Source: Brevibacillus invocatus
GTDB lineage: Bacteria > Bacillota > Bacilli > Brevibacillales > Brevibacillaceae
Direction: 5' to 3'
DNA length: 64,000 bases
Assembly: GCF_003710915.1 (NCBI RefSeq)
Contig: NZ_RHHR01000010.1
Coordinates: 372,001-436,000 of the forward strand
The translations under genes and the position numbers were made by a program. The notes beneath the pieces are model-generated. The model was not told the DNA's origin. It ran no database searches and was given only the letters and a program-made list of their open reading frames with translations. Below, piece by piece: positions 17,793-26,322 of this stretch; position 1 is the first letter of the stretch; the number at the start of each line of letters is the position of its first letter.

Positions 17793-19700
17793 TCAACTAC
17801 CTTCGTACAGATATTCGGGCACCACAATGCGCACTCGGTCTATCTCTTCCAGTCGGAGCTTATTTTTACCGCTGTCTCCCGTAAAAGTGACCATCCAATA
17901 CCCCATTTCTACGCGCAGCTCTGCTGGCTTTCCTCTCTTCTTCATCTGATCAGCCAGTTGATACTCTACTTCCAGCTGCAATTCTGCTGCACGCTTCAAC
18001 AAATCACGCAAGGATTGAGGGTGGTAGGATTGCAGATGCCCTGTCCAAACCTTAGGCAAAGCCGATATCTGTGCCTGTCCTTCCTGCTCGGGAAAGGTGT
18101 TCTCCACAGCGTACCCATCCCAGGGACGTTCCACACGAACCATTCCGAGTCGTGCTTCTTCTACCTGTGGCGAACCATGTTTTTCTGCCGGATGGGTATG
18201 GGTAGCCAGTACATGTGGCTCATAGCCATATTGGCGAAGCAGGGCCACCAATTCTTCGTACTCTTCTCTGGACACGAGAAACTCCGTGGAAGAAATCATT
18301 TGGGTCAGGTAAGGCTTGAAATCGGCAAGCTCCAACCATTCTGTCAGAAAACCGGCGTGTGCCGTCCTCACCCGATAACAAGGTTCGAGCTGAATTTGCC
18401 GAGCGGATTGTGCCCACAACGTAATCAGCTCACCAATGCTATCTGGCAGCGGATGTACACAATAATCCTGCAAAAAGCTCAAGACCTGTGCTTCACTCCC
18501 GCCTGATGCCAGATAGCTTTGCAATTTTTTCTCCTGGAGGTCTCCCCGGATCAAAGTGCCGTCGAATTGCAAGCTACAATAACGGCTCGCCTCCCAAATT
18601 GCTTTGATCGGAACGAGTGGCGGTATGGTTATGACTCCTGCGGGATCTACGTACCAGCCTTCCTCTTCTGCGGCACGCGATATGGCATTCCAGCGCCAAT
18701 ACACATGCTTCTCTTCGTCCACCCCTAACTGAATCCAGCCAAATCCCAACAGCAAATGTAGCCATTCTTTGGTTATCCGATCCACGGCATCCTCTGTTAT
18801 TACAAAGCCTGCTTTTTCTAGCATGCGCAGTTGTTCGTCCAACGAACACCACTGATCTACGGGAACTTTCCCCATGATGTAAGTCAGAGTGTCCCACCAC
18901 TTTCCAGTCGGCACATACAGATCGTGGACAATCTGGTACATCTCTTTCCAACGCGAGGTCGGCTCTGCGTTCAGCCATTGTTTGACTCTGCTTTGATCCA
19001 GGACCAGACGTCGATCGCTTTCCCGAACAAGTCCGAGCTTCCAGGCAAGGTCAAGGACGACGAGCAAAGCTCTTCCGGTTTGTCCTTCTTCGTGCAAAAT
19101 CGGTATATCCAAGCCGTTCACATGCTCACTTCCAAGCGAAAGTGAAGCGGTCAATTTTTGTTGATAGCGGCGGTGTACGCTGCCTTTTTGGGTCAATGGA
19201 ATTTCCTGGTCACGGATGGCGAGCAACAATCCAATAAGATCCAGCTGTATCCCCCTGCCAGCCGTTATATAATAAGGGAGCGTTTTCGAAAGTGTAATAT
19301 GAGCCGAATCGGAGTCGGGAAGCAGGTAGGTTGTGAACTGGTCCCGAATTTCTTGTGGCATCAAATAGCCAATCTCGCTCCACATTTTTCTCACAGTCAC
19401 CACAAGCCCAAGCCTTCGCAGCTTGGTCAAAGCTGCTTGCAGAGGGCGGTGTTCACCTGCTGTATTCTTTTCCCAGTCTTTTCTGCTAAAAAATCCTCTA
19501 GTCGCTGTTTGAACAAACAATCGGATCACTTGTCGTTCCAGCTCACTTGAACGTTCCCACACATGATGGATAAACACGGGATCGCTCAGTCTAGCTAAAA
19601 GCTCCTGATTGTCTGTCCAGTCAAAGCGACGCGACTGCTCTTTCAAGATGGCCTGCCGCGTCGACTCGGACAAGTTTTCCAGCGTATCCTGTAGGCGCAC
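17793..19700 (-). CDS. Helicase-associated (XPB/Ssl2 N-terminal-like) domain protein without a motor
   Basis: 635 residues from a GTG preceded by CGAGGTGACAGGC. It resembles large Bacillota proteins carrying the helicase XPB/Ssl2 N-terminal-type domain: repeated winged-helix-like segments (RQVIRLFVQTATRGFFSRKDWE, LTKLRRLGLVVTVRKMW) and the late region STEFLVSREEYEELVALLRQYGYEPHVL. No Walker A, DEAH or other helicase motif is present. In relatives such a gene often stands beside an XPB-like helicase; none is in the window. Probable DNA-binding role; function unknown. Confidence 0.65.
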   Translation of the reverse strand: MRLQDTLENLSESTRQAILKEQSRRFDWTDNQELLARLSDPVFIHHVWERSSELERQVIRLFVQTATRGFFSRKDWEKNTAGEHRPLQAALTKLRRLGLVVTVRKMWSEIGYLMPQEIRDQFTTYLLPDSDSAHITLSKTLPYYITAGRGIQLDLIGLLLAIRDQEIPLTQKGSVHRRYQQKLTASLSLGSEHVNGLDIPILHEEGQTGRALLVVLDLAWKLGLVRESDRRLVLDQSRVKQWLNAEPTSRWKEMYQIVHDLYVPTGKWWDTLTYIMGKVPVDQWCSLDEQLRMLEKAGFVITEDAVDRITKEWLHLLLGFGWIQLGVDEEKHVYWRWNAISRAAEEEGWYVDPAGVITIPPLVPIKAIWEASRYCSLQFDGTLIRGDLQEKKLQSYLASGGSEAQVLSFLQDYCVHPLPDSIGELITLWAQSARQIQLEPCYRVRTAHAGFLTEWLELADFKPYLTQMISSTEFLVSREEYEELVALLRQYGYEPHVLATHTHPAEKHGSPQVEEARLGMVRVERPWDGYAVENTFPEQEGQAQISALPKVWTGHLQSYHPQSLRDLLKRAAELQLEVEYQLADQMKKRGKPAELRVEMGYWMVTFTGDSGKNKLRLEEIDRVRIVVPEYLYEGS

Positions 19701-19756
19701 GCCTGTCACCTCGACTTTACGTATAAATATCAATATCAACAAATGGAGGGATGTTC

Positions 19757-20200
19757 ATGTTGTCCATGTTGCCCGGTTTGTTGCTCGCCGCTGCACTCAC
19801 CCTACCTGTCGGAGATTCGGCCCTGTCTCTTTCTCATCCTACCCCATCTGCACCAGTGATGAAAGAGAGTGCTTCTGAAATGGTTTTCGATGAAACGGCT
19901 GCTGCGTCCTATCCGCCAGCTGTAAAAGAAGCTTTGAAAAAAGTACGCAAGAACGGCGGACATACAGTCGTTCGTGCCCACGGCAAAGCCTATGTCGTGA
20001 TCGGAGCCGGCCAAAGACCGACCGGTGGGTACTCGCTCGTCGCAGACCCGGTCAAAAAGACAGGTCCGCACAGCTACACCTTGAAGGTACGTGTTCAAGC
20101 ACCTGCATCTGGTACCATGAAAACACAAGTGATTTCGTATCCTACGCTCGTCGTGGCGATACCGGATCAGCAAGCACAGGTTAAGGTTCAAATGAGATAA
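19757..20200 (+). CDS. Exported protein with PrcB C-terminal-type domain
   Basis: 147 residues. An N-terminal hydrophobic segment (LSMLPGLLLAAALTLPVG) is a signal peptide. Residues 60-145 (YVVIGAGQRPTGGYSLVADPV...YTLKVRVQAPASGTM...ISYPTLVVAIP) match the PrcB C-terminal domain, small beta domains with the pattern G.RPTGGY. The Treponema PrcB binds a surface protease; the role in bacilli is not known. The ATG at 19757 was chosen for its 7-base spacing from GGAGG. Confidence 0.7.
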   Translation: MLSMLPGLLLAAALTLPVGDSALSLSHPTPSAPVMKESASEMVFDETAAASYPPAVKEALKKVRKNGGHTVVRAHGKAYVVIGAGQRPTGGYSLVADPVKKTGPHSYTLKVRVQAPASGTMKTQVISYPTLVVAIPDQQAQVKVQMR

Positions 20201-20212
20201 TCAACCAGCAAG

Positions 20213-20265
20213 AAAAAGCCGACATTCGCAGCGCCATCTGGCACTTCGGATGTCGGCTTTTGTAC
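20213..20265 (+). terminator. Terminator between convergent genes
   Basis: AAAAAGCCGACATTCG pairs with CGGATGTCGGCTTTT. The A/T flanks suggest it can work in both directions, for the PrcB-domain gene and for the gene ending at 20294. Confidence 0.8.
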
Positions 20266-20293
20266 GTAGGAATCAGTGGAAAGCTTTTTTCGC

Positions 20294-20725
20294 TTACGGT
20301 TTGACCTCAATCTGAAACCGTTGCGAAACGCCATACGATTCGTGGTTATTATGAGCCAATTCCACCATCACCTCATGCTTGCCAGCAGCAATGTCCTTGA
20401 GCACAAATGTCGGTTCGAATATTTTCGCCACCTTCTTGCCATCGAGATACAAGTGGACATGTCCCTGTCCATCCTTATTCTCCTTTCCCATCTGCTCCAA
20501 AGAAAAGGAGAAATGGGTGACAGCAAGCTGCAGGTGCAGATCATCCTGTTGCAGAGTATACTTCACGTCTAAGGAGGGAGTTTGCTGTTGAACAGCTGCT
20601 TCCTCTACTGCCTGAACAGGAGAGTTTGTTTCTGACGTGTCCTTGTTCAGATAGAGAAGCAGTTCAACACAAGCAGCAAAAGCGACCAAGATCATCAACC
20701 GGAATACAAAACGTTTGGCTTTCAT
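20294..20725 (-). CDS. Membrane-anchored extracytoplasmic protein, function unknown
   Basis: 143 residues. An N-terminal membrane helix (RFVFRLMILVAFAACVELLLYL) and a Gln/Glu-rich linker precede a beta domain: GHVHLYLDGKKVAKIFEPTFVLKDIAAGKHEVMVELAHNNHESYG. This HVHLYLDG...L..G.H.V.V.L.N..H pattern occurs in small Ig-like secreted domains, some linked to copper. His-Val-His and the later His residues could bind metal, but that is speculation. The ATG follows GGAAAGGGG. Confidence 0.6.
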   Translation of the reverse strand: MKAKRFVFRLMILVAFAACVELLLYLNKDTSETNSPVQAVEEAAVQQQTPSLDVKYTLQQDDLHLQLAVTHFSFSLEQMGKENKDGQGHVHLYLDGKKVAKIFEPTFVLKDIAAGKHEVMVELAHNNHESYGVSQRFQIEVKP

Positions 20726-20825
20726 GGGAGACCCCTTTCCAAAATCAGTCATCCCACAGTTTTCCCCAGTTGACAGCCCTTCATTCGTAGCAGAGGTCCA
20801 GGTTCAGCAAGCGCCTACTGGCTGA

Positions 20826-21395
20826 TTAAAAAAACTTCTTCCGATCCTGCTCTTCTTTTAAAATCTCGACAGCTTCTCGAAACCGTAGGGAATGAACAAT
20901 TTCACGTTCCCGCAAAAATCGGAGACTATCCTGCAAATCGACGTCGTCGGTCATATCGATTAGCCACTGGTAGGTGGCACGCGCCTTTTCTTCCGCGGCA
21001 ATATCCTCATAAAGATCGGCAATGGGATCGCCTTTTGCTTGAATATACGCAGCCGTCCAAGGTACTCCAGCTGCATTTTCATAAAACAGAGCTTTATCGT
21101 GGGCTGCATAATGGGCGCCGAGTCCTGCTGCCTCTAGCTGTTCCACGGTTGCATCCTTGGTCAATTTGTAAACCATCGTCGCGATCATTTCCAAGTGGGC
21201 AAACTCTTCGGTTCCGATATCCGTCAACAAGCCGATCACTTTATCCGGTATGGTATAACGCTGATTCAGGTAGCGAAGCGCTGCTGCCAATTCCCCGTCC
21301 GCTCCACCGTACTGCTCCATCAAAAACTTCGCCATCTGAGGGTCACACTTGCTGACACGAACCGGGTATTGCAGTTTTTTTTCGTATATCCACAT
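20826..21395 (-). CDS. cotJC: Spore coat manganese catalase-like protein CotJC
   Basis: 189 residues, the length of B. subtilis CotJC. Ferritin-like manganese catalase fold: EQYGGADGELAAALRYLNQR, IGTEEFAHLEMIATMVYKLT and DIAAEEKARATYQWLI carry the Glu/His ligands of the dimanganese site. Made in the mother cell (sigma-E class in B. subtilis) and placed in the spore coat, where it may remove peroxide. Last gene of cotJABC. Confidence 0.95.
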   Translation of the reverse strand: MWIYEKKLQYPVRVSKCDPQMAKFLMEQYGGADGELAAALRYLNQRYTIPDKVIGLLTDIGTEEFAHLEMIATMVYKLTKDATVEQLEAAGLGAHYAAHDKALFYENAAGVPWTAAYIQAKGDPIADLYEDIAAEEKARATYQWLIDMTDDVDLQDSLRFLREREIVHSLRFREAVEILKEEQDRKKFF

Positions 21396-21415
21396 ACCTC
21401 ACTACACCCTCTTTT

Positions 21416-21688
21416 CTAAACTTGCCAAGGCCAGGGAACCTGGTTCCACTGCCAAGGATATCCGGAATAGCTATGACCAAAGTTGGTAAGCGGGCCGTAC
21501 AGAGCTTCGAACTCATGCGCGATCGCCCAGCGCTGTTCTGCCTGTTCATTGTATTGGTTGATCGCTTGCATATCATTTGGATGTGTGTCCAGATACAGAT
21601 TGAGTTCGACCAGCACGAAATCCACGGCTTGAAGTCGCTCCAGCATTTCATAAAAGCGATTATCGATGGGCTGAGGTGTATTTGTCAT
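21416..21688 (-). CDS. cotJB: Spore coat protein CotJB
   Basis: 90 residues from an ATG after GGAGG. Conserved segments: ERLQAVDFVLVELNLYLDTHPND, A...YN....... and a Trp/Pro-rich tail (YPWQWNQVPWPWQV). It acts with CotJA and CotJC in the coat; the exact role is unknown. Two bases separate it from the cotJA stop, so translation is probably coupled. Confidence 0.93.
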   Translation of the reverse strand: MTNTPQPIDNRFYEMLERLQAVDFVLVELNLYLDTHPNDMQAINQYNEQAEQRWAIAHEFEALYGPLTNFGHSYSGYPWQWNQVPWPWQV

Positions 21689-21689
21689 C

Positions 21690-21914
21690 TTAACCCTCCA
21701 ATCCTTCCTGATCGCCACGGCCTGCATATGGACTGTACAAAGCAGGCCATAGGACTCCATGCCTCAAGGCTTCCATCGGCGAAAATTGCGGGAGATTTTC
21801 CGGCTGAAACCCGATAAACAATTGCGGATTTACCTGAAATGTCTTGACACGGATCGGCGGACAAGGATCGAACGGACTTACATACGGAAAGTACACACGG
21901 GTTTGTGAGTACAA
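21690..21914 (-). CDS. cotJA: Spore coat associated protein CotJA
   Basis: 74 residues. The signature FDPCPPIRVKTFQVNPQLFIGFQP and ALRHGVLWPALYSPY is clear. I chose a TTG start (21914) because GGAGGAGG stands 7 bases before it; the frame is open to a GTG at 21956 that has no ribosome binding site. First gene of the operon. Confidence 0.88.
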   Translation of the reverse strand: MYSQTRVYFPYVSPFDPCPPIRVKTFQVNPQLFIGFQPENLPQFSPMEALRHGVLWPALYSPYAGRGDQEGLEG

Positions 21915-21999
21915 GGCGAAATCCTCCTCCAAACTACTAGGTATTTGACCAGTCACACTACCATATGTTTGCTTGCGCCTACTGGTGATGGGCGATTAT

Positions 22000-22041
22000 C
22001 TAAAAAAAAACCTTGAGCTTCGTCCATTCGAAGTCAAGGTC
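22000..22041 (-). terminator. Terminator after the nuclease lipoprotein gene
   Basis: ACCTTGA...TCAAGGT stem with inner TTCG/CGAA pairing (22012-22040), followed leftward by nine T. Confidence 0.88.
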
Positions 22042-22046
22042 TGCAT

Positions 22047-22763
22047 TTATCTTTTGGGAGCTCTATATCCGGCTGCCTGTGCCTCTTCCTCGGTGGCAAA
22101 CCACTCTTCCGGCTGCGTGCGATCGTAATTGGCCGATCCTGGCACGTGATAGATTTTCTCTCCCTTGGAGTTTATATTTCCTTTGATCAGCTTGCCCTCA
22201 GGCGGAGCTTGTTCCTGTGGAGTCTGGTTGGAACCCGCCGAAGCTTCATCCTTTTCCTTGGCAGGCTTTGCTTTCGACTTGCTGTCTTCGAGTCCCCATA
22301 GTCCGCGATCATGCTCTCTTGCTTCCCTTTCCGCCTCCAAGAAAAGATCGGCAAAAGCGACGTTCGGGGGAATGGTCATGATTCTGGCATAGCCATCTCG
22401 AACCAATTTTTCATTCACAAAGGTACCGTCGGACAAATAGACATAGGCGAGTAAACGCTCGTACTTGTCCCTGGGCTCCACATCAAATATTAACGTCACT
22501 TTTTGATCGGTGAGCAGCTTTTTCGTAAAGTCGCTGGCCTCCTTGCCATATGGCTCTACAGGAGAGTTAGGCTTTACCGTCTCAGGCGTATCTACACCAA
22601 TCATTCGGACTCTTTCTCCATCGCTTAGTTCAAACGTATCACCATCAATGACTCGTTTCACCGTCGCTTCAATCTCTCCGTTTGGCTTTGGCTGATTGTC
22701 GCTGGAGCATGCGCCCAGGGTCATCAAAGCCAGCAGGAGAAATGACAGCAGGTATCGCTTCAT
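22047..22763 (-). CDS. Thermonuclease-family lipoprotein with C-terminal sunset-type domain
   Basis: 238 residues. The lipobox LMTLGAC makes it a surface lipoprotein. Residues 30-160 are a staphylococcal-nuclease fold with catalytic features [20 protein letters not shown] and [12 protein letters not shown] (the Asp, Arg, Glu, Arg set). After a charged linker the end ([21 protein letters not shown] then [16 protein letters not shown]) is the small domain common on such nucleases. Likely a secreted DNA/RNA nuclease for nutrient or eDNA turnover; related to B. subtilis YncB/YokF. Confidence 0.9.
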   Translation of the reverse strand: MKRYLLSFLLLALMTLGACSSDNQPKPNGEIEATVKRVIDGDTFELSDGERVRMIGVDTPETVKPNSPVEPYGKEASDFTKKLLTDQKVTLIFDVEPRDKYERLLAYVYLSDGTFVNEKLVRDGYARIMTIPPNVAFADLFLEAEREAREHDRGLWGLEDSKSKAKPAKEKDEASAGSNQTPQEQAPPEGKLIKGNINSKGEKIYHVPGSANYDRTQPEEWFATEEEAQAAGYRAPKR

Positions 22764-22845
22764 TCCTACATTCTACCCCTTCCTCTGCGTTGCACTGTTT
22801 TTAAGGGTAGTTGAAGAAAGTGACGAGGTCAATACTTAGAAACGA

Positions 22846-22876
22846 TAAAAACGACCTGACATCGAGGTCGTTTTGT
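22846..22876 (-). terminator. Terminator of the small membrane protein gene
   Basis: AAAACGACCT (22847-22856) pairs with AGGTCGTTTT (22865-22874), with T residues in the leftward direction. Confidence 0.8.
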
Positions 22877-22891
22877 CTATGCGCGATGCAG

Positions 22892-22996
22892 TTAGTCCCG
22901 GTCGGAATTAAAGAAGAAGAGCAGCACAACCACGACTACGATTATCCACAGAAACTCTTCGTTATCTCGATCAAAAAAGCCGTCGAACAGACCCAT
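22892..22996 (-). CDS. 34-residue hydrophobic protein, spore-type small membrane protein
   Basis: ATG at 22996 with AAAGGAGGA upstream, stop at 22892 and its own terminator. The product begins MGLFDGFFDRDNEEF, continues with one membrane helix (LWIIVVVVVLLFFF) and ends NSDRD. Such short genes with a Gly/Phe/Asp start and a single Val/Leu helix are common in spore formers (YjcZ-like class). Similarity is only by character, not by a strict motif. Confidence 0.65.
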   Translation of the reverse strand: MGLFDGFFDRDNEEFLWIIVVVVVLLFFFNSDRD

Positions 22997-23090
22997 AACG
23001 GAGTCCTCCTTTCCCTTCTCGCTACAGCCTATGCAAGAACTTAGACGCGTGTCATTGCATGGAAGAGCCCAAAAAAGAAAAGTTGGATGT

Positions 23091-24140
23091 TTACTTGAGT
23101 CTTGCCACGATTAAATGGACGTATCGGGTCAGCTCTTTTGCCTCCGTCTCAAAACCCATAGCCATAAGTTCTGTCAGCAATCGGGAACGATCTGCATACC
23201 ATTCATCCTCAATGCAGTGAATGGACTCCTCGTCCTTTGCGGCTCGCAAGGCCTGCAGGTGCGTTTCCCGATGCGACTCGTCCATGAACATCAGGTCAGC
23301 GATCACAATACGTCCCCCTGGCTTCAACACGCGACGACATTCGGCGAGAGCCAAACATTTTTGATCGTCCGTCAGATGATGCAAGGCGTAGCTGCTCACT
23401 ACAAAATCAAAACCATTTTCCATAAAGGGGAAGGCGAAAAAAGTGCCTAGCTTGGTTGCGATAGTCGGATGTTTTTGTCTGCACCGCTTTAGCATCTGAA
23501 GTGATTGATCAAATCCACTCATCTCAACACCCTTTGAAACAAAACGACTTGCCAGGTTCCCGGTTCCGATTCCTGCCTCCAACCCCAACTCTCCAGGCTG
23601 CGGATTCACGCCCTCCACGACGGCATTCAGCACCTCGTCATAGGATTCATGCGGGTTGAAGCCTTCCTGATCACGGGTGACCATCTCGTCGTACTGATCC
23701 GCCATCTCATTAAAATTCCACCGATCTTCCCAGTTGTCCCTCGTTTGTCTCAGTCGTTTGTTCCCTTCAGCCAGCTCGTACAAGGCAGCCGCATCCATCA
23801 CACCATCATTTTTTACCCGTTCGATCATTTTCTCGGTTGTTTGGATCAGCTTGCTCATTTCGACCCATCGACTGTACAGAAAAGATCGCTGGAGCTCCAA
23901 ATGGTGAAGGAGACTACCTTGCTCATCCCCCACCTTGTTCATCAAATCATGTATTTCTTCGATTTGCATGCCGACTTCGCGCAAGGTAATGATTGTCTGC
24001 AATCTCCAGACATCTTCTTCGGTAAAATGGCGATATCCGGATTCATCGGCTTTGTTTGGTTTGATCAGCCCTTTTTCTTCGTAATATCGTATCGCTCGCG
24101 GAGTGATTTGCAGGCGAGCCGCCATGTCCTTGATCAGCAT
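23091..24140 (-). CDS. MerR-family regulator fused to SAM-dependent methyltransferase
   Basis: 349 residues. Residues 1-70 are a MerR winged helix (IKDMAARLQITPRAIRYYEEKGLI, GYRHFTEEDVWRLQTI), residues 75-120 the dimerising coiled coil. Residues 140-349 are a class I methyltransferase: motif I LGLEAGIGTGNLASRF, FDQSLQMLKRCRQ, FDFVVSSYALHHL and RVLKPGGRIVIADLMF. The methyltransferase replaces the ligand domain of classical MerR proteins. I infer that SAM or a methylated product could set DNA binding. A probable autoregulatory MerR promoter lies upstream. Confidence 0.85.
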   Translation of the reverse strand: MLIKDMAARLQITPRAIRYYEEKGLIKPNKADESGYRHFTEEDVWRLQTIITLREVGMQIEEIHDLMNKVGDEQGSLLHHLELQRSFLYSRWVEMSKLIQTTEKMIERVKNDGVMDAAALYELAEGNKRLRQTRDNWEDRWNFNEMADQYDEMVTRDQEGFNPHESYDEVLNAVVEGVNPQPGELGLEAGIGTGNLASRFVSKGVEMSGFDQSLQMLKRCRQKHPTIATKLGTFFAFPFMENGFDFVVSSYALHHLTDDQKCLALAECRRVLKPGGRIVIADLMFMDESHRETHLQALRAAKDEESIHCIEDEWYADRSRLLTELMAMGFETEAKELTRYVHLIVARLK

Positions 24141-24181
24141 CTTTTCCTCCCGTGTTCCCTTGCAAAATTTATCCTGTTCCT

Positions 24182-24212
24182 ATCATAAACCTTGCCGTAA
24201 CGGGAATGTACA
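24182..24212 (-). promoter_or_regulatory. MerR-type promoter of the MerR-methyltransferase gene
   Basis: On the minus strand TGTACA (24212-24207) and TATGAT (24187-24182) are separated by 19 bp, the overlong spacer typical of MerR-activated promoters. The 9-bp dyad CCGTAACGG (24195-24203) lies near the middle of the spacer. The start codon is 42 bases downstream. Confidence 0.5.
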
Positions 24213-24262
24213 TACCTAAATGTATGAATGCAAAAATTTATTTCTGGCATGCAAGAGAATGC

Positions 24263-25312
24263 TTACTGCTTCGCTTCCCAATCCGCGATTTCTTCACGTA
24301 CCCGTGGAGCCACTTCTGTACCCAGCAGTTCAATCGCCTTCATGACCTGATCATGAGGCATGGTGCCTACCGGAACGTGCAGCATAAAGCGTGTAATGCC
24401 GACCTGCTTGCGCAGATGTATGATTTTCTCGGCAACCGTCTGGGGATCGCCTACATACAGTGCTCCTTCAAAGCTTCGCGCTGCATCAAAGCTGGCTCGT
24501 GTGTACTCACCCCAGCCACGCTCTCGTCCGAGTACGTTCATGGCTTGCTGTGTAGATGGAAAGAATTGATTCGCCGCAGTTTCCGTGTCATGAGCCACGA
24601 AACCGTGAGAGTGCGAAGCGACGGGCAGCTTGGACGGATCATGACCAGCTTTGGCTGCCGCCCTCTTATACAGTTCCACAAGCGGCGCAAATTGTACGGG
24701 ACGGCCGCCAATGATCGCAAGAACCAGGGGCAACCCTAACAGACCAGCACGAATGACCGAATCCGTACTACCGCCGCTGCCGATCCATACAGGCAAAGGA
24801 TTTTGCACAGGACGCGGATACACACCCAGATTTTGTATCGCAGGACGATGTCCTCCGCGCCAGGTCACTTTCTCAGATTCGCGTATTTTGAGCAGCAGCT
24901 CCAGCTTTTCTTCGAACAGTTCGTCATAGTCTTGCAAATCGTAACCAAACAGCGGAAATGATTCAATGAAAGAACCCCTGCCTGCCATAATCTCCGCACG
25001 CCCATTCGATACCGCATCCAAGGTCGCAAAGTCCTGAAACACGCGAACAGGGTCAGCTGAAGATAGTACCGTTACCGCACTGGTCAAACGGATCCTTTTG
25101 GTCTGCGGTGCTGCCGCAGCCAAGACAACGGCTGGTGAGGATGCCGCATAGTCTTTGCGATGATGCTCCCCTACTCCAAAGACATCCAACCCTACGCGAT
25201 CAGCCAGGATGATTTCCTCGACGACTTCGCGCAAACGCTGCGCGTGACTGACTACCTCACCGGTTTCAACATTTGGCGTTGTTTCTACAAAAGTGCTCAA
25301 TCCTATTTCCAC
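24263..25312 (-). CDS. LLM-class flavin-dependent oxidoreductase (luciferase-like)
   Basis: 349 residues from a GTG after AGGGGGAAG. TIM-barrel luciferase family: IILADRVGLDVFGVGEHHRKDY, SSADPVRVFQDFATLDAVSNGRAEIMAGRGSF and PLPVWIGSGGSTDSV. Uses reduced FMN; substrate not predictable. Gene order gives no pathway; it is next to the MerR-methyltransferase gene on the same strand, 122 bases away. Confidence 0.9.
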   Translation of the reverse strand: MEIGLSTFVETTPNVETGEVVSHAQRLREVVEEIILADRVGLDVFGVGEHHRKDYAASSPAVVLAAAAPQTKRIRLTSAVTVLSSADPVRVFQDFATLDAVSNGRAEIMAGRGSFIESFPLFGYDLQDYDELFEEKLELLLKIRESEKVTWRGGHRPAIQNLGVYPRPVQNPLPVWIGSGGSTDSVIRAGLLGLPLVLAIIGGRPVQFAPLVELYKRAAAKAGHDPSKLPVASHSHGFVAHDTETAANQFFPSTQQAMNVLGRERGWGEYTRASFDAARSFEGALYVGDPQTVAEKIIHLRKQVGITRFMLHVPVGTMPHDQVMKAIELLGTEVAPRVREEIADWEAKQ

Positions 25313-25475
25313 TGGGTCTTCCCCCTTCTAGCTTCTATTCTCATACCCATTTGGGCGTGATATTCTCTATTTCAAAAATAGATATCTTTAATTTAAGACT
25401 TTTCTTCGCACATTTCAAGTTACCTTGTTCACACCTTTACACTTTGCGCACCGAATTGAACCTGCCAAAAGCACA

Positions 25476-25502
25476 AAAAGCCACCACAAGGTGACTTTTT
25501 GG
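25476..25502 (-). terminator. Terminator of the sulfide operon
   Basis: GTCACCTTGTGGTGGC, a 6-bp stem with a four-base loop, followed leftward by five T. It lies 17 bases past the tauE-like stop. The rest of the gap 25313-25518 is AT-rich and shows no other clear element. Confidence 0.6.
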
Positions 25503-25518
25503 TGAAGCCTTTTTCTGT

Positions 25519-26298
25519 TTACCACATCAGATCGGTCCAAATTTTTATGGTAGATCCCAAAATCAATATCGTCAAAATGCCTTGCAGTATTTTCGTGTTC
25601 AGTTTTTTGCTGACCATGGTTCCCAGCGGAGCCGCCAAGACACTGGCTACCACCATGACAACGGATGGCCACAGCAAGACATCTCCTGCCATCACTTTCC
25701 CAACCGTCGAGCCTATTGAAGAAATAAACGTAATGGCAAGCGAAGACGCAATCGTGACTCGGGTAGGAATCTTAAGAACGATCAGCATGATCGGCACCAG
25801 AATAAATGCCCCGGCAGCTCCTACAATGCCGGATGCCAAACCGACGATAAACGCGGAGATGACAGCAGTTGGCTTGTGAAATCCCACTTGCTTGATATCC
25901 TGGTACTCGATTTCTTTTTTCGGCAAAAACATCATCACGACTGCAATCGTAGCCAAAATCGCGTAGACCGTATTAATGACATCGGCTGACAGATATTTTC
26001 CACCGTACGCACCTAGCAGACTGCCCACGATAATGGCACTGCCCATATAGACGACCAGCTGGTGATGAATGAGTTTGTCTTTGCGTAAGGCCCAGACCCC
26101 CGCTAATGTGGCGAAAAAGACCTGGACTGCGCTGATCCCTGAAACTTCGTGAGCCGTATAAGCTACAAATCCGAGTGCGGGAGGAATGTACAGGAGCATG
26201 GGATACTTGATGATCGAGCCCCCGATTCCTACTAAACCCGATAGAAAGGAACCCACAAATCCGATGAGAAAGAGGGTCAGGAACAGGCTAAGCGTCAT
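25519..26298 (-). CDS. TauE/SafE family sulfite/sulfur-anion exporter
   Basis: 259 residues with about eight membrane helices. GFVGSFLSGLVGIGGSIIKYPMLLY and, in the second half, GLASGIVGAAGAFILVPIMLIVLKIP are the duplicated TauE half-repeat motifs. Family members export sulfite, sulfoacetate or other sulfur anions. Here it follows cstB by 24 bases, and CstB makes sulfite or thiosulfate, so export of that product is the likely job (inference from context). ATG with GGAGG upstream. Confidence 0.85.
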   Translation of the reverse strand: MTLSLFLTLFLIGFVGSFLSGLVGIGGSIIKYPMLLYIPPALGFVAYTAHEVSGISAVQVFFATLAGVWALRKDKLIHHQLVVYMGSAIIVGSLLGAYGGKYLSADVINTVYAILATIAVVMMFLPKKEIEYQDIKQVGFHKPTAVISAFIVGLASGIVGAAGAFILVPIMLIVLKIPTRVTIASSLAITFISSIGSTVGKVMAGDVLLWPSVVMVVASVLAAPLGTMVSKKLNTKILQGILTILILGSTIKIWTDLMW

Positions 26299-26322
26299 GG
26301 TTTGCCTCCTTGTACGTGCCCG

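Noticed and set aside
17778-18506. 242-codon plus-strand frame
   Set aside because: Antisense to the helicase-associated protein gene, no start signal or motif.
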